This document shows positions 19,047 to 28,625 of a stretch of DNA of 64,000 nucleotides, one piece after another. Position 1 is the first letter of the stretch, and each line of letters begins with the position of its first letter. The notes beneath the pieces are model-generated. The model worked only from the letters and a program-made list of their open reading frames with translations. It was not told where the DNA came from and ran no database searches. This DNA is from Flavobacterium sp. J49 (GTDB lineage Bacteria; Bacteroidota; Bacteroidia; Flavobacteriales; Flavobacteriaceae): the NCBI RefSeq assembly GCF_011742145.1, contig NZ_JAAQQU010000098.1:1-64000 (forward strand), in the 5' to 3' direction. A program made the translations under genes and the position numbers.

Positions 19047-20315
19047 TTACTGTTTTAAAAGTTGGATTCCGAGGGCGCATTGCAAACATTTCCCGTGATT
19101 GCAATAATTGTTTTTTAATTGCAACAGCGATTGGCTTTCAAACGCACTCTTTGAGTGTATGCCAAAATTAGAAAACTTTTCAATGATAATATTCTTTTCA
19201 GGCGCTATAGTTTCCATTAACTGTAAAAGCGATTCAGAAATTTCTTTGCCTTGACTTTTGGCGTAAGCAAATTGAAACGGCACTATCGTATTAATCACCA
19301 ACAAATCGATAAAAGATTTGGTGCATTGTTTTTTCTTTTTCGGGCTTTCTTTCTCAAATTGGTAATGTGTTTCCCAATAGGAAGAAACGCCTACGTCAAA
19401 GAGTTTATAAAAATCGGCTAACGAATGTGTGGTTACAATTTTGGAAAACAAATTTTGTCGCTTGTGGTACAACATAGCCAATTGCGCCAATCGAATCGTC
19501 GGAAAGTTATCCGGACGATGCTTGAAAAACTGTACCGGTTCGATAAATGTTTTCTTCAATCGGTATTTTTGCGTGATATAAGTAGACCGATTTTGCAGAT
19601 CCTTGCCGTAAAAATCTTCGGCGTCCATAGGCAACAAATCGAGTTTGCCAAATAACAAAGCTTCCAAATTCTCGACTTCAAAAGATTCTTTTCTAATTAT
19701 CGAAAACGGAATCGACTTCGCCATTTTTAAAAAAATTTCACCATTGGTATTGAGTCCGAAATTTTTGGCCAACATATAAAACAAAACCGCTTCCCAATCA
19801 TTGTCTGTTTCCTGTAAAAGTTCCTCAATCGGAATGGCTTTTCGTTCCAACCGTTCAAAAAACAATCGCTCTTGCCAATTTTTAAAAACAAACGCTTCCA
19901 CGGCCTCAATTTGGCTTTCACAATAAATCCAAGATTTTGGCGTCGCCAGGGACAAATATTGTTTTAAAATATGATCATCCACATAAGATTTTAATGCTAA
20001 AGTCGGAATCTCCGAATTGTCTTTTCTGAAAATCGGTGTATCGTGTTCCCAAACCACATGCAGGATTACATTATCATAATGAGGATCATTTTCATGTTGG
20101 TGCAAATACCAATCCGAAGACTTCAAATGTATTTCGACATTGCCTGCCCATTTTTGGTTACCAATAATAATTTGTGCATTAAAAAAATCGGGACCGGATT
20201 GCCTCAAATATTGACCGGAATTAAGAATGGTTAGCTCATCTCCTGCAACCGTCGTTAGGTTGGAAAAGTCAAACTTCTTATATTGCCAGACATAATGAAG
20301 AAAATCTTCTTTCAC
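19047..20315 (-). CDS. DUF2851 family protein
   Basis: A 422-residue soluble protein widespread in Bacteroidota and annotated as DUF2851. Recognisable features are the N-terminal DFLHYVWQYKKFDFSNL, the segment NVEIHLKSSDWYLHQHENDP with HYDNVILHVVWEHD, and a C-terminal Cys cluster (NYCNHGKCLQCALG) that could bind a metal. The function is unknown. It is the first gene of the DUF2851-pspC-HHH set and is divergent from the PNGase gene across 56 bases. Confidence 0.85.
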   Translation of the reverse strand: MKEDFLHYVWQYKKFDFSNLTTVAGDELTILNSGQYLRQSGPDFFNAQIIIGNQKWAGNVEIHLKSSDWYLHQHENDPHYDNVILHVVWEHDTPIFRKDNSEIPTLALKSYVDDHILKQYLSLATPKSWIYCESQIEAVEAFVFKNWQERLFFERLERKAIPIEELLQETDNDWEAVLFYMLAKNFGLNTNGEIFLKMAKSIPFSIIRKESFEVENLEALLFGKLDLLPMDAEDFYGKDLQNRSTYITQKYRLKKTFIEPVQFFKHRPDNFPTIRLAQLAMLYHKRQNLFSKIVTTHSLADFYKLFDVGVSSYWETHYQFEKESPKKKKQCTKSFIDLLVINTIVPFQFAYAKSQGKEISESLLQLMETIAPEKNIIIEKFSNFGIHSKSAFESQSLLQLKNNYCNHGKCLQCALGIQLLKQ

Positions 20316-20371
20316 GGTACTAATTTTTAACTAAAGTAAGAAAATTACTTTTACAATAAAAATATTTTGTA

Positions 20372-22021
20372 ATGAAAAAATTACTTTTTGCTATTTTGTT
20401 GTCCATCTCAGGAAATAGCTTTGCTCAAAACTATAAAATTACTTACCTGAAAAGTTCCAACGGTAGTTTGATTGAAGGTCAAGATCCCATTTGGGTTTTT
20501 GCCAGTGTCGATAAGACTTTGCTAAGCACAGAAAACATCTCCAATCAAAAAGCAACATCCCCGTTTGAACAAACGCAAATTGACAGAAGTAACAACTCTT
20601 TTTACCAAACAGCAACTTTAAAATCTTCGGAGGTTATTGCTATGAAGGACAGTCTTTCCTTAGCGAAGCAGAATTTCGAATATTTGAATGACACTAAGAA
20701 AATTTTAGGCTACAGTTGTAAAAAAGCAAAAACCATTGTGAATTCTAATACCATAGAATTTTGGTATACGGACGAATTAAAAATCAAAGGCGCACCAACT
20801 GTTTTGGGTCAGAATTTAGGTTTGGTTCTTGAAATGGTGCGCAACGGCAACTTTGTGATTGCAGCCACTAAAGTGGAAAAAATAAAATCATTCCCCGCGA
20901 TGGCGTTACCCAAGAAGTTGGTTGACATTTTGACTTATAAAGATTTACTGTGGAAAAGCCGATTCACTACGATTACTGTTTTTAAAGACCAAATCATTAA
21001 TTTTTCTGATGCCTCTAAGTCGAATGATTCTATTTTACGTTTTGCCAATGGAACGATAGCCGTGCGAAAAGTAAAATTTCCCGAGATCAAAAATGGAAGC
21101 CAAATTTTTGTAGACATTACTGAGCAATCCAATGGCGATGCATATGATCGAACCGGTTCATTTTTTATGATTCCGACCGACAAAGAACTGTCTTTTTTGA
21201 ATGGCTTGCAAAATGGCGCCAAAACATTACCGATTTACACGAATGGCAACGGCAAAGAATACCAAGGTGTTGTAACCACAGAAAACTATTATCCGGTTGT
21301 GGAATTGATGCGCTTTTTTACCCCTTTCGGGGTCAAACAATACAATTATTTAGAGTTGAAAAATAAAACTTGGGCCGAAAGCGTGCTCTACCGTCAAGAA
21401 GTTTCCGATTTGAGAAGTTTGTTGAGTGGCAAAGAAGTTTGGCTCGGCATTAACATTGGCAATTATGACAAAGGCGGCCATAAAGTTTCAGCCAATATTA
21501 CCATTCATACTGAAGAAGAAAGTAAAGCTAAACCAACGCAAATTGTGCCTTTGTTTTGTACCAATAACATCATGGAAATGGCCGGTCAGGAATATGGAAC
21601 AATGTTCAATAATGACAAAGGATTAGAAGTGCCTTTCACCTTGGACAAACCCATGAAAAACTGCAAACTTCGCTATATCACTACAGGTCACGGCGGTTGG
21701 GAAAACGGTGATGAATTTGTGCCCAAAAAGAATTCGATTTACTTAAACGGAAAAGAGACTTTCAGTTTTACGCCTTGGCGACAAGATTGTGGTTCGTACC
21801 GATTGTCCAATCCGGCCTCAGGGAATTTCCCGAATGGGTTGTCTTCTTCGGATTACAGCCGATCGAATTGGTGTCCGGGAACGGTAACCAACCCTATCTT
21901 TATCGACTTAGGCGATTTGGAAGCCGGAGTGCATACAATACAAATTAAAATCCCGCAAGGTTTACCCGAAGGTGGTAGTTTTAGTGCTTGGAATATCTCG
22001 GGGGTATTGATTGGGGAATAA
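20372..22021 (+). CDS. Secreted peptide-N-glycosidase F-like enzyme (PNGase F-II type)
   Basis: A 549-residue protein with a signal peptide (MKKLLFAILLSISGNSFAQ). The N-terminal part (about 20-210) is GLPGLI-like and includes YLNDTKKILGYSCKKAKT. The C-terminal half matches PNGase F: GDAYDRTG (Asp256/Asp259 region, like the catalytic-Asp segment), SDLRSLLSGKEVWLGIN, GHGGWENGDEF (439-449) and RLSNPASGNFPNGLSSSDYS with NWCPG. PNGase F removes N-linked glycans from glycoproteins by cleaving the Asn-GlcNAc amide. The extra N-terminal domain recalls PNGase F-II. The Glu118 equivalent of PNGase F is not obvious. No T9SS tail is seen. Confidence 0.82.
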   Translation: MKKLLFAILLSISGNSFAQNYKITYLKSSNGSLIEGQDPIWVFASVDKTLLSTENISNQKATSPFEQTQIDRSNNSFYQTATLKSSEVIAMKDSLSLAKQNFEYLNDTKKILGYSCKKAKTIVNSNTIEFWYTDELKIKGAPTVLGQNLGLVLEMVRNGNFVIAATKVEKIKSFPAMALPKKLVDILTYKDLLWKSRFTTITVFKDQIINFSDASKSNDSILRFANGTIAVRKVKFPEIKNGSQIFVDITEQSNGDAYDRTGSFFMIPTDKELSFLNGLQNGAKTLPIYTNGNGKEYQGVVTTENYYPVVELMRFFTPFGVKQYNYLELKNKTWAESVLYRQEVSDLRSLLSGKEVWLGINIGNYDKGGHKVSANITIHTEEESKAKPTQIVPLFCTNNIMEMAGQEYGTMFNNDKGLEVPFTLDKPMKNCKLRYITTGHGGWENGDEFVPKKNSIYLNGKETFSFTPWRQDCGSYRLSNPASGNFPNGLSSSDYSRSNWCPGTVTNPIFIDLGDLEAGVHTIQIKIPQGLPEGGSFSAWNISGVLIGE

Positions 22022-22029
22022 TTAAAGGA

Positions 22030-22066
22030 AAAAGGGATAAGAACTTCCTAATCCCTTATCCCTTTT
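22030..22066 (+). terminator. Intrinsic terminator of the PNGase gene
   Basis: AAAAGGGATAAG pairs perfectly with CTTATCCCTTTT (12 bp, 13-base loop) 9 bases after the stop. Confidence 0.75.
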
Positions 22067-22129
22067 GCCACCACGCCGTCTGGCCCGTTCGCTAAAAATA
22101 TCCACTGGACATTTTATTAACGCTCCGTC

Positions 22130-23491
22130 CTATTTTATCGAACTGATAATATCGTGTTTCGTAATAATATGGTGTTTTCCATTTCCTAAATCCACCAAGA
22201 CTGCTTGATTGTCTTTGTTGATGAGTTTGGAAATTTCCTCAATTGGTGCGTTGGCACTTACAATCGGGTAAGGTTTACCCATAATTTCGCGGATTGGCTT
22301 TTCGGCTATATTTTTGTCTTCTACGTAGCTTCTGAACAAATCGGTTTCGTCTATGCTTCCTACAAACCCTGTGGTATCGATTACCGGGATTTGAGAAATG
22401 TTGTATTTTTTCAAACGTTCTATGGCGTGTGATACTAATTCTTCGGTACGCACAATTACCAATGGTTTATCTTTATGGTCTTTGATGACGTCTTCTGCTT
22501 TGGTAATGTCTTCGTCTAAGAAACCTCTTTCACGCATCCAGTCATCGTTGAACATTTTCCCTACGTAACGGCTTCCGCTGTCGTGGAATAATACTACGAC
22601 CACATCGTCTTTAGTGAAATGCTCTTTTAACTGGTGCAATCCTTTGACACAAGCTCCGGCTGAATTCCCCACAAAAATCCCTTCTTCTAAAGCTATTTTT
22701 CTGGTATAAACTGCGGCATCTTTATCGGTTACTTTGGTAAAACCGTCTATAACAGAAAAGTCAACATTTTGGGGTAAAATATCTTCTCCGATTCCTTCGG
22801 TGATATAAGAATAGATTTCGTTTTCGTCAAAGATTCCGGTTTCGTGGTATTTTTTAAAAACCGAGCCATAAGTGTCAATTCCCCAAACTTTGATATTGGG
22901 GTTTTTTTCTTTTAAATATTTTCCAATTCCTGAAATGGTTCCACCTGTTCCGACTCCAACTACAAAATGGGTTACTTTACCATCAGTTTGCTCCCAAATT
23001 TCAGGTCCGGTTTGTTGGTAATGGGCTAAGGCATTGCTTGGATTATCGTATTGGTTTACGTACCAAGAATTCGGAATTTCGGTGCTTAATCTTTTGGAAA
23101 CAGAATAGTACGAACGCGGATCGGTTGGTTCTACATCAGTTGGACATACAATAACTTTGGCTCCAACGGCTCTTAGTATATCCATTTTTTCTTTGGATTG
23201 TTTGTCGGTGATGACGAAGATACACTTGTATCCTTTTACGATGGCGGCTAAGGCCAAACCCATACCGGTATTTCCGGATGTTCCTTCGATGATGGTTCCA
23301 CCGGGTTTTAATCTTCCGTCGGCTTCGGCGTCTTCTACCATTTTTAGGGCCATTCGGTCTTTGGTAGAATTGCCCGGATTAAAGGTTTCTACTTTGGCCA
23401 AAACCAAGGCATCAATTCCTTCTATGACTTTGTTTAGTTTTACAAGCGGTGTGTTACCGATAGTGCCTAATATATTTTCTGCGTAGTTCAT
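22130..23491 (-). CDS. PLP-dependent cysteine synthase/cystathionine beta-synthase with CBS pair
   Basis: A 453-residue enzyme. The PLP fold covers residues 1-320: the Lys in NPGNSTKDRMALKM forms the Schiff base, TSGNTGMGLA binds substrate, and GVGTGGTISGIGKYL holds the PLP phosphate. Two CBS domains follow (about 335-453), as in human-type cystathionine beta-synthase, and may sense adenosyl ligands. The substrate could be serine plus homocysteine or O-acetylserine plus sulfide; sequence alone does not decide. No sulfur-assimilation genes flank it. Confidence 0.9.
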   Translation of the reverse strand: MNYAENILGTIGNTPLVKLNKVIEGIDALVLAKVETFNPGNSTKDRMALKMVEDAEADGRLKPGGTIIEGTSGNTGMGLALAAIVKGYKCIFVITDKQSKEKMDILRAVGAKVIVCPTDVEPTDPRSYYSVSKRLSTEIPNSWYVNQYDNPSNALAHYQQTGPEIWEQTDGKVTHFVVGVGTGGTISGIGKYLKEKNPNIKVWGIDTYGSVFKKYHETGIFDENEIYSYITEGIGEDILPQNVDFSVIDGFTKVTDKDAAVYTRKIALEEGIFVGNSAGACVKGLHQLKEHFTKDDVVVVLFHDSGSRYVGKMFNDDWMRERGFLDEDITKAEDVIKDHKDKPLVIVRTEELVSHAIERLKKYNISQIPVIDTTGFVGSIDETDLFRSYVEDKNIAEKPIREIMGKPYPIVSANAPIEEISKLINKDNQAVLVDLGNGKHHIITKHDIISSIK

Positions 23492-23496
23492 TTTTT

Positions 23497-23572
23497 TTTA
23501 AGTCGCTGAGTGGCTGAGTTTAATTTCATTCCGTTCGCCATTAGATGGCTCGGGTCTGAGTAGCTGAGCTTT
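23497..23572. repeat. Degenerate direct repeats (GTCGCTGAG / GTGGCTGAG words)
   Basis: The words GTCGCTGAG, TGGCTGAG and GTAGCTGAG recur around an AT-rich piece. The same word family occurs before hutU (49366-49445). No coding potential is seen. Confidence 0.55.
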
Positions 23573-23643
23573 TAATTTAGTTTACAAAGATATTGATAAA
23601 AAGAAGGTTTGCAAGTTTGGGGGACGTTAATTCGAAAACGTTT

Positions 23644-23725
23644 GCGTGCGTGATGGGAACGGCATCCTTTTGACTCGTTTGCAAAACGAGGCAAAAGATA
23701 TAGTGGACAGCGCGTTTTCACGCCC
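23644..23725. repeat. Dispersed palindromic (REP-like) element
   Basis: GTGATGGGAACGGCATCC, then an inner hairpin (CTCGTTT-GCA-AAACGAG within TTTTG/CAAAA), then GATATAGTGGACAGCGCG and CACGCCC. The frame GGCATCC-TTTT...AAAA-GATATA-GGA recurs at 52142-52213, and the GGACAGCGCG arm recurs at 16595-16655. Confidence 0.7.
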
Positions 23726-23730
23726 AAAAA

Positions 23731-25704
23731 TTATTGGAAAAAATTCCACACCAAACCGAAACGAATCATAAAGTCGCGGTAAGGATAATTGGGTGCATTG
23801 TAGAACGTGTTGCCGGTCATTTTAGAATTGAAATGTTCTAATTTGAAGAAGATTCTCGTTTGGCGAATTCTGGCATTGACAAAGAAATCGACCATTGGAA
23901 ACTCACCTATTTCTCGGCTATTTTGTACAAAAGCTTCTGCGGTTACGGGGTTGTAATCGTTCGCATAGTATTTTGTGAAATAGTTGAGCGTGAAACCGGT
24001 TTGAAGGAACAAGGCTTTTTTGAAGAAGTAATCCGTATAATACAATGTATTTCGAGTTACGATTTGCGGCACATTAAGAATATCGTCCTCTTGGTCGACT
24101 TGTTGGTACAAAACAGTATTATCGAGTGCCAATTTCCACCATTTGAATTCTCGGCTGACTTTTACTGACAGGTAATTGATGGTTTTGTTGTATTGTTTTG
24201 GGGAAATCAATTGTTGTCGTGCATTGGTAGAATCATCGCTGAAATACAGATAATCATTGAGCGAACTCACTTGGACAGAAGCATCCAACCATTGGGTTTT
24301 GGCGGTAACTTCAAGGTTGTTTATTTTTTCGTTTTTAAAATCATTGTACCAATTGTAGGCTATAAAACTGCTTTGGTACAGATTGTAGGTATGATCGGGA
24401 ATTTTGTTCAGCATTTGGTATTGGAACAAAAAAGCGTTTTTATCGTTGAGTTGGTATTTGAGTTTGGCGTCAAAATTGGACAGCGACTGATTCGATATGG
24501 AATTGGAGTACAGAAAAGTTCCGTTCCATTTATTTTTGCGGTATTCATATTGGCCGCCTACGGTGTTGATTTCGTCATTGATGGAGCTTGGCACCGGGCC
24601 TGAAGGCAAAATTAAAATGCGGTTGTAATAATAATTGTATCGGAAGTCTTCGGCAAAGAATTGGAATTTTCCGAGTAGTGCATTTTCATAAACCGCGCCT
24701 ACTTTGTTGTACATTCTGTTGTATCGGGTTTTGTCGTTGACTCCGGAAGAAACGAATGCGTCTCCAAAACGATAGACTTGTTCTTCGTCTTCGCCTACTG
24801 TAGAGATTACCGTTTTTTGGTTGTATTCGAAGAATTTGTTTTCGTAATTGAATTGGTGTGCCAAATAGAGATTGTTGTTTCCGGCTTTGGAATTAATTCT
24901 GAAATTGTGGTCAAAGAATATTCTTTTGCCTTTCATAAAGGTTTTGGCATCCCTAAGATAGACTTCCAAACGGGCTCTGTTTTGGAAAGCGGCTTCTTCG
25001 CCTTCAAAATCTTCCAAGGTTGTAATTCCTCCGTTTTCACCATTTAAAAAATCTTGACCGGTGAAATGCAGATTGAGGTAATATCTTTTATTGAGTGTGT
25101 TATAACTTGAGGTAAATCGGAAGTTACCGGTGCTTGACAATTGGTTGATGTATTTTCCAAGTGAACGTAATCCTTTGAAGGCAACCGACAGATTGAATCG
25201 TTCGGAAGTATTAACTGCAATTAACGCATCGACTGTTTGTCCTTGCTCCATAACGGTTTTAAAGTACAATTCAGTAATAGGAGTGGCTACTGAATAATAT
25301 CTTATATCATCCGGTTTCATGTAATTGAAATGTTTACCGGAAAAACCTATTTCAGGGAAAGCAGAGAATTTCTTATACCCGTAATCAAGTACGGTGTAGG
25401 TTTGTCCTTCGTTGGCAAAGGGCAATAATCCAAAAATATCTTTTCTAAGATAATTGTATTCATATTCTTTTTTGATAGTCAATGACGTGTCGACATAGGT
25501 TGTGTCTTTTTGAAGCGTTATGATTCTGTAATAATCATGCGGTGCTGTCTTGACTGTTTTAGAGTCAACAGAATCAGTCCTAGTATCATTTCTTTGACCG
25601 GGTGTGAATTTTTTATCAAGCTTACTAACCTTTTCGCTTCTTTTGACTTGCGAAGAAACAGTTGGTATTGAAAGCAAAAAAAGTATAATTAAAAGATGTC
25701 TCAT
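23731..25704 (-). CDS. Putative porin (outer-membrane beta-barrel)
   Basis: A large (657-residue) protein with signal peptide MRHLLIILFLLSIPTVSSQ and then alternating aromatic/polar strands typical of a beta-barrel, ending in an aromatic C-terminus (VWNFFQ). It resembles the uncharacterised 'putative porin' family of Bacteroidota. A longer frame begins at 25755, but that ATG lies in the T-run of the upstream terminator and before a -7-like box (25722-25729), so 25704 is chosen. The substrate is unknown. Confidence 0.8.
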   Translation of the reverse strand: MRHLLIILFLLSIPTVSSQVKRSEKVSKLDKKFTPGQRNDTRTDSVDSKTVKTAPHDYYRIITLQKDTTYVDTSLTIKKEYEYNYLRKDIFGLLPFANEGQTYTVLDYGYKKFSAFPEIGFSGKHFNYMKPDDIRYYSVATPITELYFKTVMEQGQTVDALIAVNTSERFNLSVAFKGLRSLGKYINQLSSTGNFRFTSSYNTLNKRYYLNLHFTGQDFLNGENGGITTLEDFEGEEAAFQNRARLEVYLRDAKTFMKGKRIFFDHNFRINSKAGNNNLYLAHQFNYENKFFEYNQKTVISTVGEDEEQVYRFGDAFVSSGVNDKTRYNRMYNKVGAVYENALLGKFQFFAEDFRYNYYYNRILILPSGPVPSSINDEINTVGGQYEYRKNKWNGTFLYSNSISNQSLSNFDAKLKYQLNDKNAFLFQYQMLNKIPDHTYNLYQSSFIAYNWYNDFKNEKINNLEVTAKTQWLDASVQVSSLNDYLYFSDDSTNARQQLISPKQYNKTINYLSVKVSREFKWWKLALDNTVLYQQVDQEDDILNVPQIVTRNTLYYTDYFFKKALFLQTGFTLNYFTKYYANDYNPVTAEAFVQNSREIGEFPMVDFFVNARIRQTRIFFKLEHFNSKMTGNTFYNAPNYPYRDFMIRFGLVWNFFQ

Positions 25705-25721
25705 CTGAATGATTTTCGGGA

Positions 25722-25729
25722 CAAAAATA
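25722..25729 (-). promoter_or_regulatory. -7 box of the porin gene (TATTTTTG)
   Basis: TATTTTTG matches TAnnTTTG and lies 17 bases before the ATG at 25704. It supports that start. No good TTG was seen. Confidence 0.45.
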
Positions 25730-25755
25730 CACAAAACAATTTGTAATAAAATCAT

Positions 25756-25786
25756 AAAAAAACCATCCCGTTGTGCAGGATGGTTT
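25756..25786 (-). terminator. Intrinsic terminator of the subtilase gene
   Basis: AAACCATCC pairs with GGATGGTTT (9 bp) and is followed on the minus strand by seven T, 23 bases after the gene's stop. Confidence 0.85.
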
Positions 25787-25809
25787 AATTTATAAACAAA
25801 GTGTAAAGT

Positions 25810-27714
25810 TTACTCTTTAATAAATTTTTTAGTGGTTACTACGTTATCCGATTTGAAAGTAATAAAATAAACTCCTGATGCTAAAGAAGAAACGTCAATG
25901 GTATCTGTTGCAGCTGCATTAGTTCTTTTATAAATTTCTTTACCGGTTATTTCTCTAATAGTAACTTCTTGAATCTCGGCTAAACTTTGACTACCATAAT
26001 TCAAAACACTTGATGCCGGATTAGGATAAACCATAATTTGGTTATCAGCTGCTGAAAATTGGTTATTATTCAACGTAATATTATTTAACGAGGAAACAAT
26101 CAGTGAATATTTTTGAGGTGCGTTTGACAAAGTCCCTTTGTGGGTAATGGTGATGGTATAAACCCCACTTGGATTATCCACTTGTACTTTCTCAAAATTA
26201 TCTCTGAAATTATCGGCATTTCTAACGGCACCATCATAAGGCACAGCCGGGTTTAATGTCCAAGGGAAATAAGTTTCTGTTCCGTTAGAAACTCTTAAAT
26301 CTAAGTCGTTTACTAAATATGAATTGGTAGGATCAATAGCGTTCGTGGTATTTGCCGCGGCTGCCGGATCTGCCCAAGAGATAGAGGCCATCAATGGATT
26401 GGTACCCGATGAAGCAACATTAAGCGTATAACTTTGACCGTTGGCAAGTTCAAGTTCGTAAATCACTGCATTTTGTTGTTGGTGCTTCAAAATCACATTG
26501 GCAGCTGCTTCTGCATTTACCAATCCCCAACCATATTCATAATCCGGACCATCATAAGAACCGGCTTCATCAGCGGTGTGCATCATCAAACCTTTTAGCG
26601 TTGCGGCTCTCATGTAATTCGCAAACAATGATTCATAATATTGTTGCAACAATAACGAAACACCTGAAATTCCGGGAGATGCCATTGATGTTCCTTGCAT
26701 TACACTATTAGCGGTATCAGAAGTAGCAACAGTTGATCTAACAGAAACCCCTTTGGTAACGATTTCAGGTTTGATTCTTCCGTCATCTGTTGGACCCCAA
26801 CTACTAAAAGACGACATCACAACACTACCGGGACCTGAATAAGTTAAAACTTGGTTTACAGCACCAACAGTAATTACATTTTTAGCATTATGCATTCCTC
26901 TTATGAGGTTGTAACCATATTTTTCCGTCAAATAAGGTCCAATTATATTATCTTCATAGTCATTTCTATCATTTCCTGCTGAAGTAACCGCTAAGTAATA
27001 AGGAGCTGCATAAGTTAATTGGTCTAGTTGCCTTGCTCTTAAATCGTAAGCTCCAAAATTCCAAGGAGTAGTTTGTGAAGCACCTATAAAATAAGAGTGA
27101 TTAGACACTAACATTCCATTGGCCGCTTGATTTGCCATTTCTGCATAATCGTTATTCCAATCAAATGAAAAAGCACTTGCGTTGAATGCCAAACCTCTTA
27201 AACTAGCAGTAATTCCTTGTGCCACAATTGTCCCGGTAACGTGAGTTGCATGGTCTTCAAAAGCAGAACCATCAAGACTGATCACTTTACCATTTGGAAA
27301 TTCAACATGTGTATTTCGAGCAGAACCACCATCCCATACATAAGCATACATACCTTGACCTTGAATGTTTAATCCCAAACTACCACCTGAATACAAACGG
27401 TCCGTTCGTGCGGTTCGTGCAGCATTGAAATTGGATGTAGAATAATAAAGAACTTCTGTGTTGTTTATAACATCATAAATCTCTTTTTTCACACCATCCA
27501 AATACAAAACTCTTTTGGCTTCAGGATGAGATAAAAGATAAGATTCGATTCTTTCTTTTCGTTGTAAATACTCAAAGTTAAATGACTCTGATAATAGATT
27601 CAAAGCAGCAACATCTGTTTCTTTGATAATGTCTTGTCTTTGAGAAAAAGATTGCGAGAAGCTGACAGTATAAGTAAACATCAGCACAAAAGCAATTTTC
27701 ATAGTATTTTTCAT
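25810..27714 (-). CDS. Secreted S8 (subtilisin) peptidase with T9SS type A sorting domain
   Basis: A 634-residue protein with an N-terminal signal peptide (through FTYTVSFSQ). The catalytic triad is visible as Asp128 (VWDGGS), His155 (DHATHV) and Ser343 (GTSMASPG). A beta-sandwich domain follows (about 410-545), and the last 75 residues form a type A T9SS sorting domain (MVYPNPASS ... LASGVYFITF ... KKFIKE). The enzyme should be exported by the Sec system and then the type IX system, to the surface or medium. It lies 84 bases after the SusCD-linked lipoprotein gene, but a terminator separates them. Confidence 0.93.
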   Translation of the reverse strand: MKNTMKIAFVLMFTYTVSFSQSFSQRQDIIKETDVAALNLLSESFNFEYLQRKERIESYLLSHPEAKRVLYLDGVKKEIYDVINNTEVLYYSTSNFNAARTARTDRLYSGGSLGLNIQGQGMYAYVWDGGSARNTHVEFPNGKVISLDGSAFEDHATHVTGTIVAQGITASLRGLAFNASAFSFDWNNDYAEMANQAANGMLVSNHSYFIGASQTTPWNFGAYDLRARQLDQLTYAAPYYLAVTSAGNDRNDYEDNIIGPYLTEKYGYNLIRGMHNAKNVITVGAVNQVLTYSGPGSVVMSSFSSWGPTDDGRIKPEIVTKGVSVRSTVATSDTANSVMQGTSMASPGISGVSLLLQQYYESLFANYMRAATLKGLMMHTADEAGSYDGPDYEYGWGLVNAEAAANVILKHQQQNAVIYELELANGQSYTLNVASSGTNPLMASISWADPAAAANTTNAIDPTNSYLVNDLDLRVSNGTETYFPWTLNPAVPYDGAVRNADNFRDNFEKVQVDNPSGVYTITITHKGTLSNAPQKYSLIVSSLNNITLNNNQFSAADNQIMVYPNPASSVLNYGSQSLAEIQEVTIREITGKEIYKRTNAAATDTIDVSSLASGVYFITFKSDNVVTTKKFIKE

Positions 27715-27741
27715 AGCTTTTAATAATATATTTTATAAATC

Positions 27742-27770
27742 AAAAAATCCTAACAAAGTTAGGATTTTTT
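27742..27770 (-). terminator. Intrinsic terminator of the SusC-SusD-lipoprotein operon
   Basis: AAAAAATCCTAAC pairs with GTTAGGATTTTTT over a 3-base loop, with T-rich flanks, 28 bases after the lipoprotein stop. Confidence 0.85.
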
Positions 27771-27798
27771 TTTTAAATATTTGTTGACTGTTTTTGGA

Positions 27799-28614
27799 TT
27801 AAATACCGGTAAAAACTTCTTGTTTGTTACCATAAGAACCAACTCCAGGAATGTAATAATTCACATAAACTGTCATAGTACGGGTACATGGATTGAAAGA
27901 AGATACTTGAGAAGCGTCTGTTGACATTCTAGCCCAAATATATCCATTGTATTGAGCTACGAAATAACCAGTATTTTGCTCAGCAAATGTCACAACGAAT
28001 GAATCATTGTAAGACAAAATAAAGTTTGGTGCCGTAGCATTATCTTCCCAAAAATCATTAATCTGAATAGTGTTTGCAGCAGGACCAACAGCAACGGTGT
28101 GTGTTGATGTACCTAACCACCATGAAGTTGCATTAAAATCACCAACAAAAGATGTAATTTCACAAGACAAGCTAACATTTACTGTATAAGTGTTGTTAAA
28201 TGCAGCACTTTCCAAAGTAGGAGAAGACATCTTGAAATTAACCACTTTACCAGCTTGAACAGCACCTTCTTCTAGGAATCTCACTTTAAATTGACCGGTT
28301 AATTCACCATCAACTAATTCATCAGTACCATTGATGATAACGAAATCAACTCCTTCTACAGCGGTTGAAGTTTCCGTATCTACAACCATAGACACAGTAT
28401 TTGTCCCGGCTGCAGCCTTAACTACACCATAATCGATATCTATTTCAGTGAAACCTGTACCTGAAAAAACAAATACATCTCTAGAAACACCGTTATGGAA
28501 ATTTAACAAAGCATCACCTTTGTACACTCTTTGTCCTTTATCGTCATCGGTGCAGCTAGTGAAAGCTACCGCTGAAAAAAGGGCTAGTAAACTTAATAAT
28601 TTAATTTTTTTCAT
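27799..28614 (-). CDS. Surface lipoprotein with Calx-beta-like segment, SusCD-linked
   Basis: A 271-residue protein with a lipoprotein signal (ALFSAVAFTSC, Cys near residue 20) followed by an acidic TDDDKG, a pattern that marks surface export in Bacteroidota. A Calx-beta-like strand region follows (AVEGVDFVIINGTDELVDGE), then a second beta domain with several aromatic residues. Such proteins often bind the substrate of the neighbouring SusCD pair. No precise family is recognised. It starts 11 bases after susD. Confidence 0.75.
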   Translation of the reverse strand: MKKIKLLSLLALFSAVAFTSCTDDDKGQRVYKGDALLNFHNGVSRDVFVFSGTGFTEIDIDYGVVKAAAGTNTVSMVVDTETSTAVEGVDFVIINGTDELVDGELTGQFKVRFLEEGAVQAGKVVNFKMSSPTLESAAFNNTYTVNVSLSCEITSFVGDFNATSWWLGTSTHTVAVGPAANTIQINDFWEDNATAPNFILSYNDSFVVTFAEQNTGYFVAQYNGYIWARMSTDASQVSSFNPCTRTMTVYVNYYIPGVGSYGNKQEVFTGI

Positions 28615-28625
28615 AGTTTCTTTTT

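Noticed and set aside
22067..22110. GC-rich stretch after the PNGase terminator as another REP copy
   Set aside because: It shares only short words (GCGAAC) with the other elements, too little to call.
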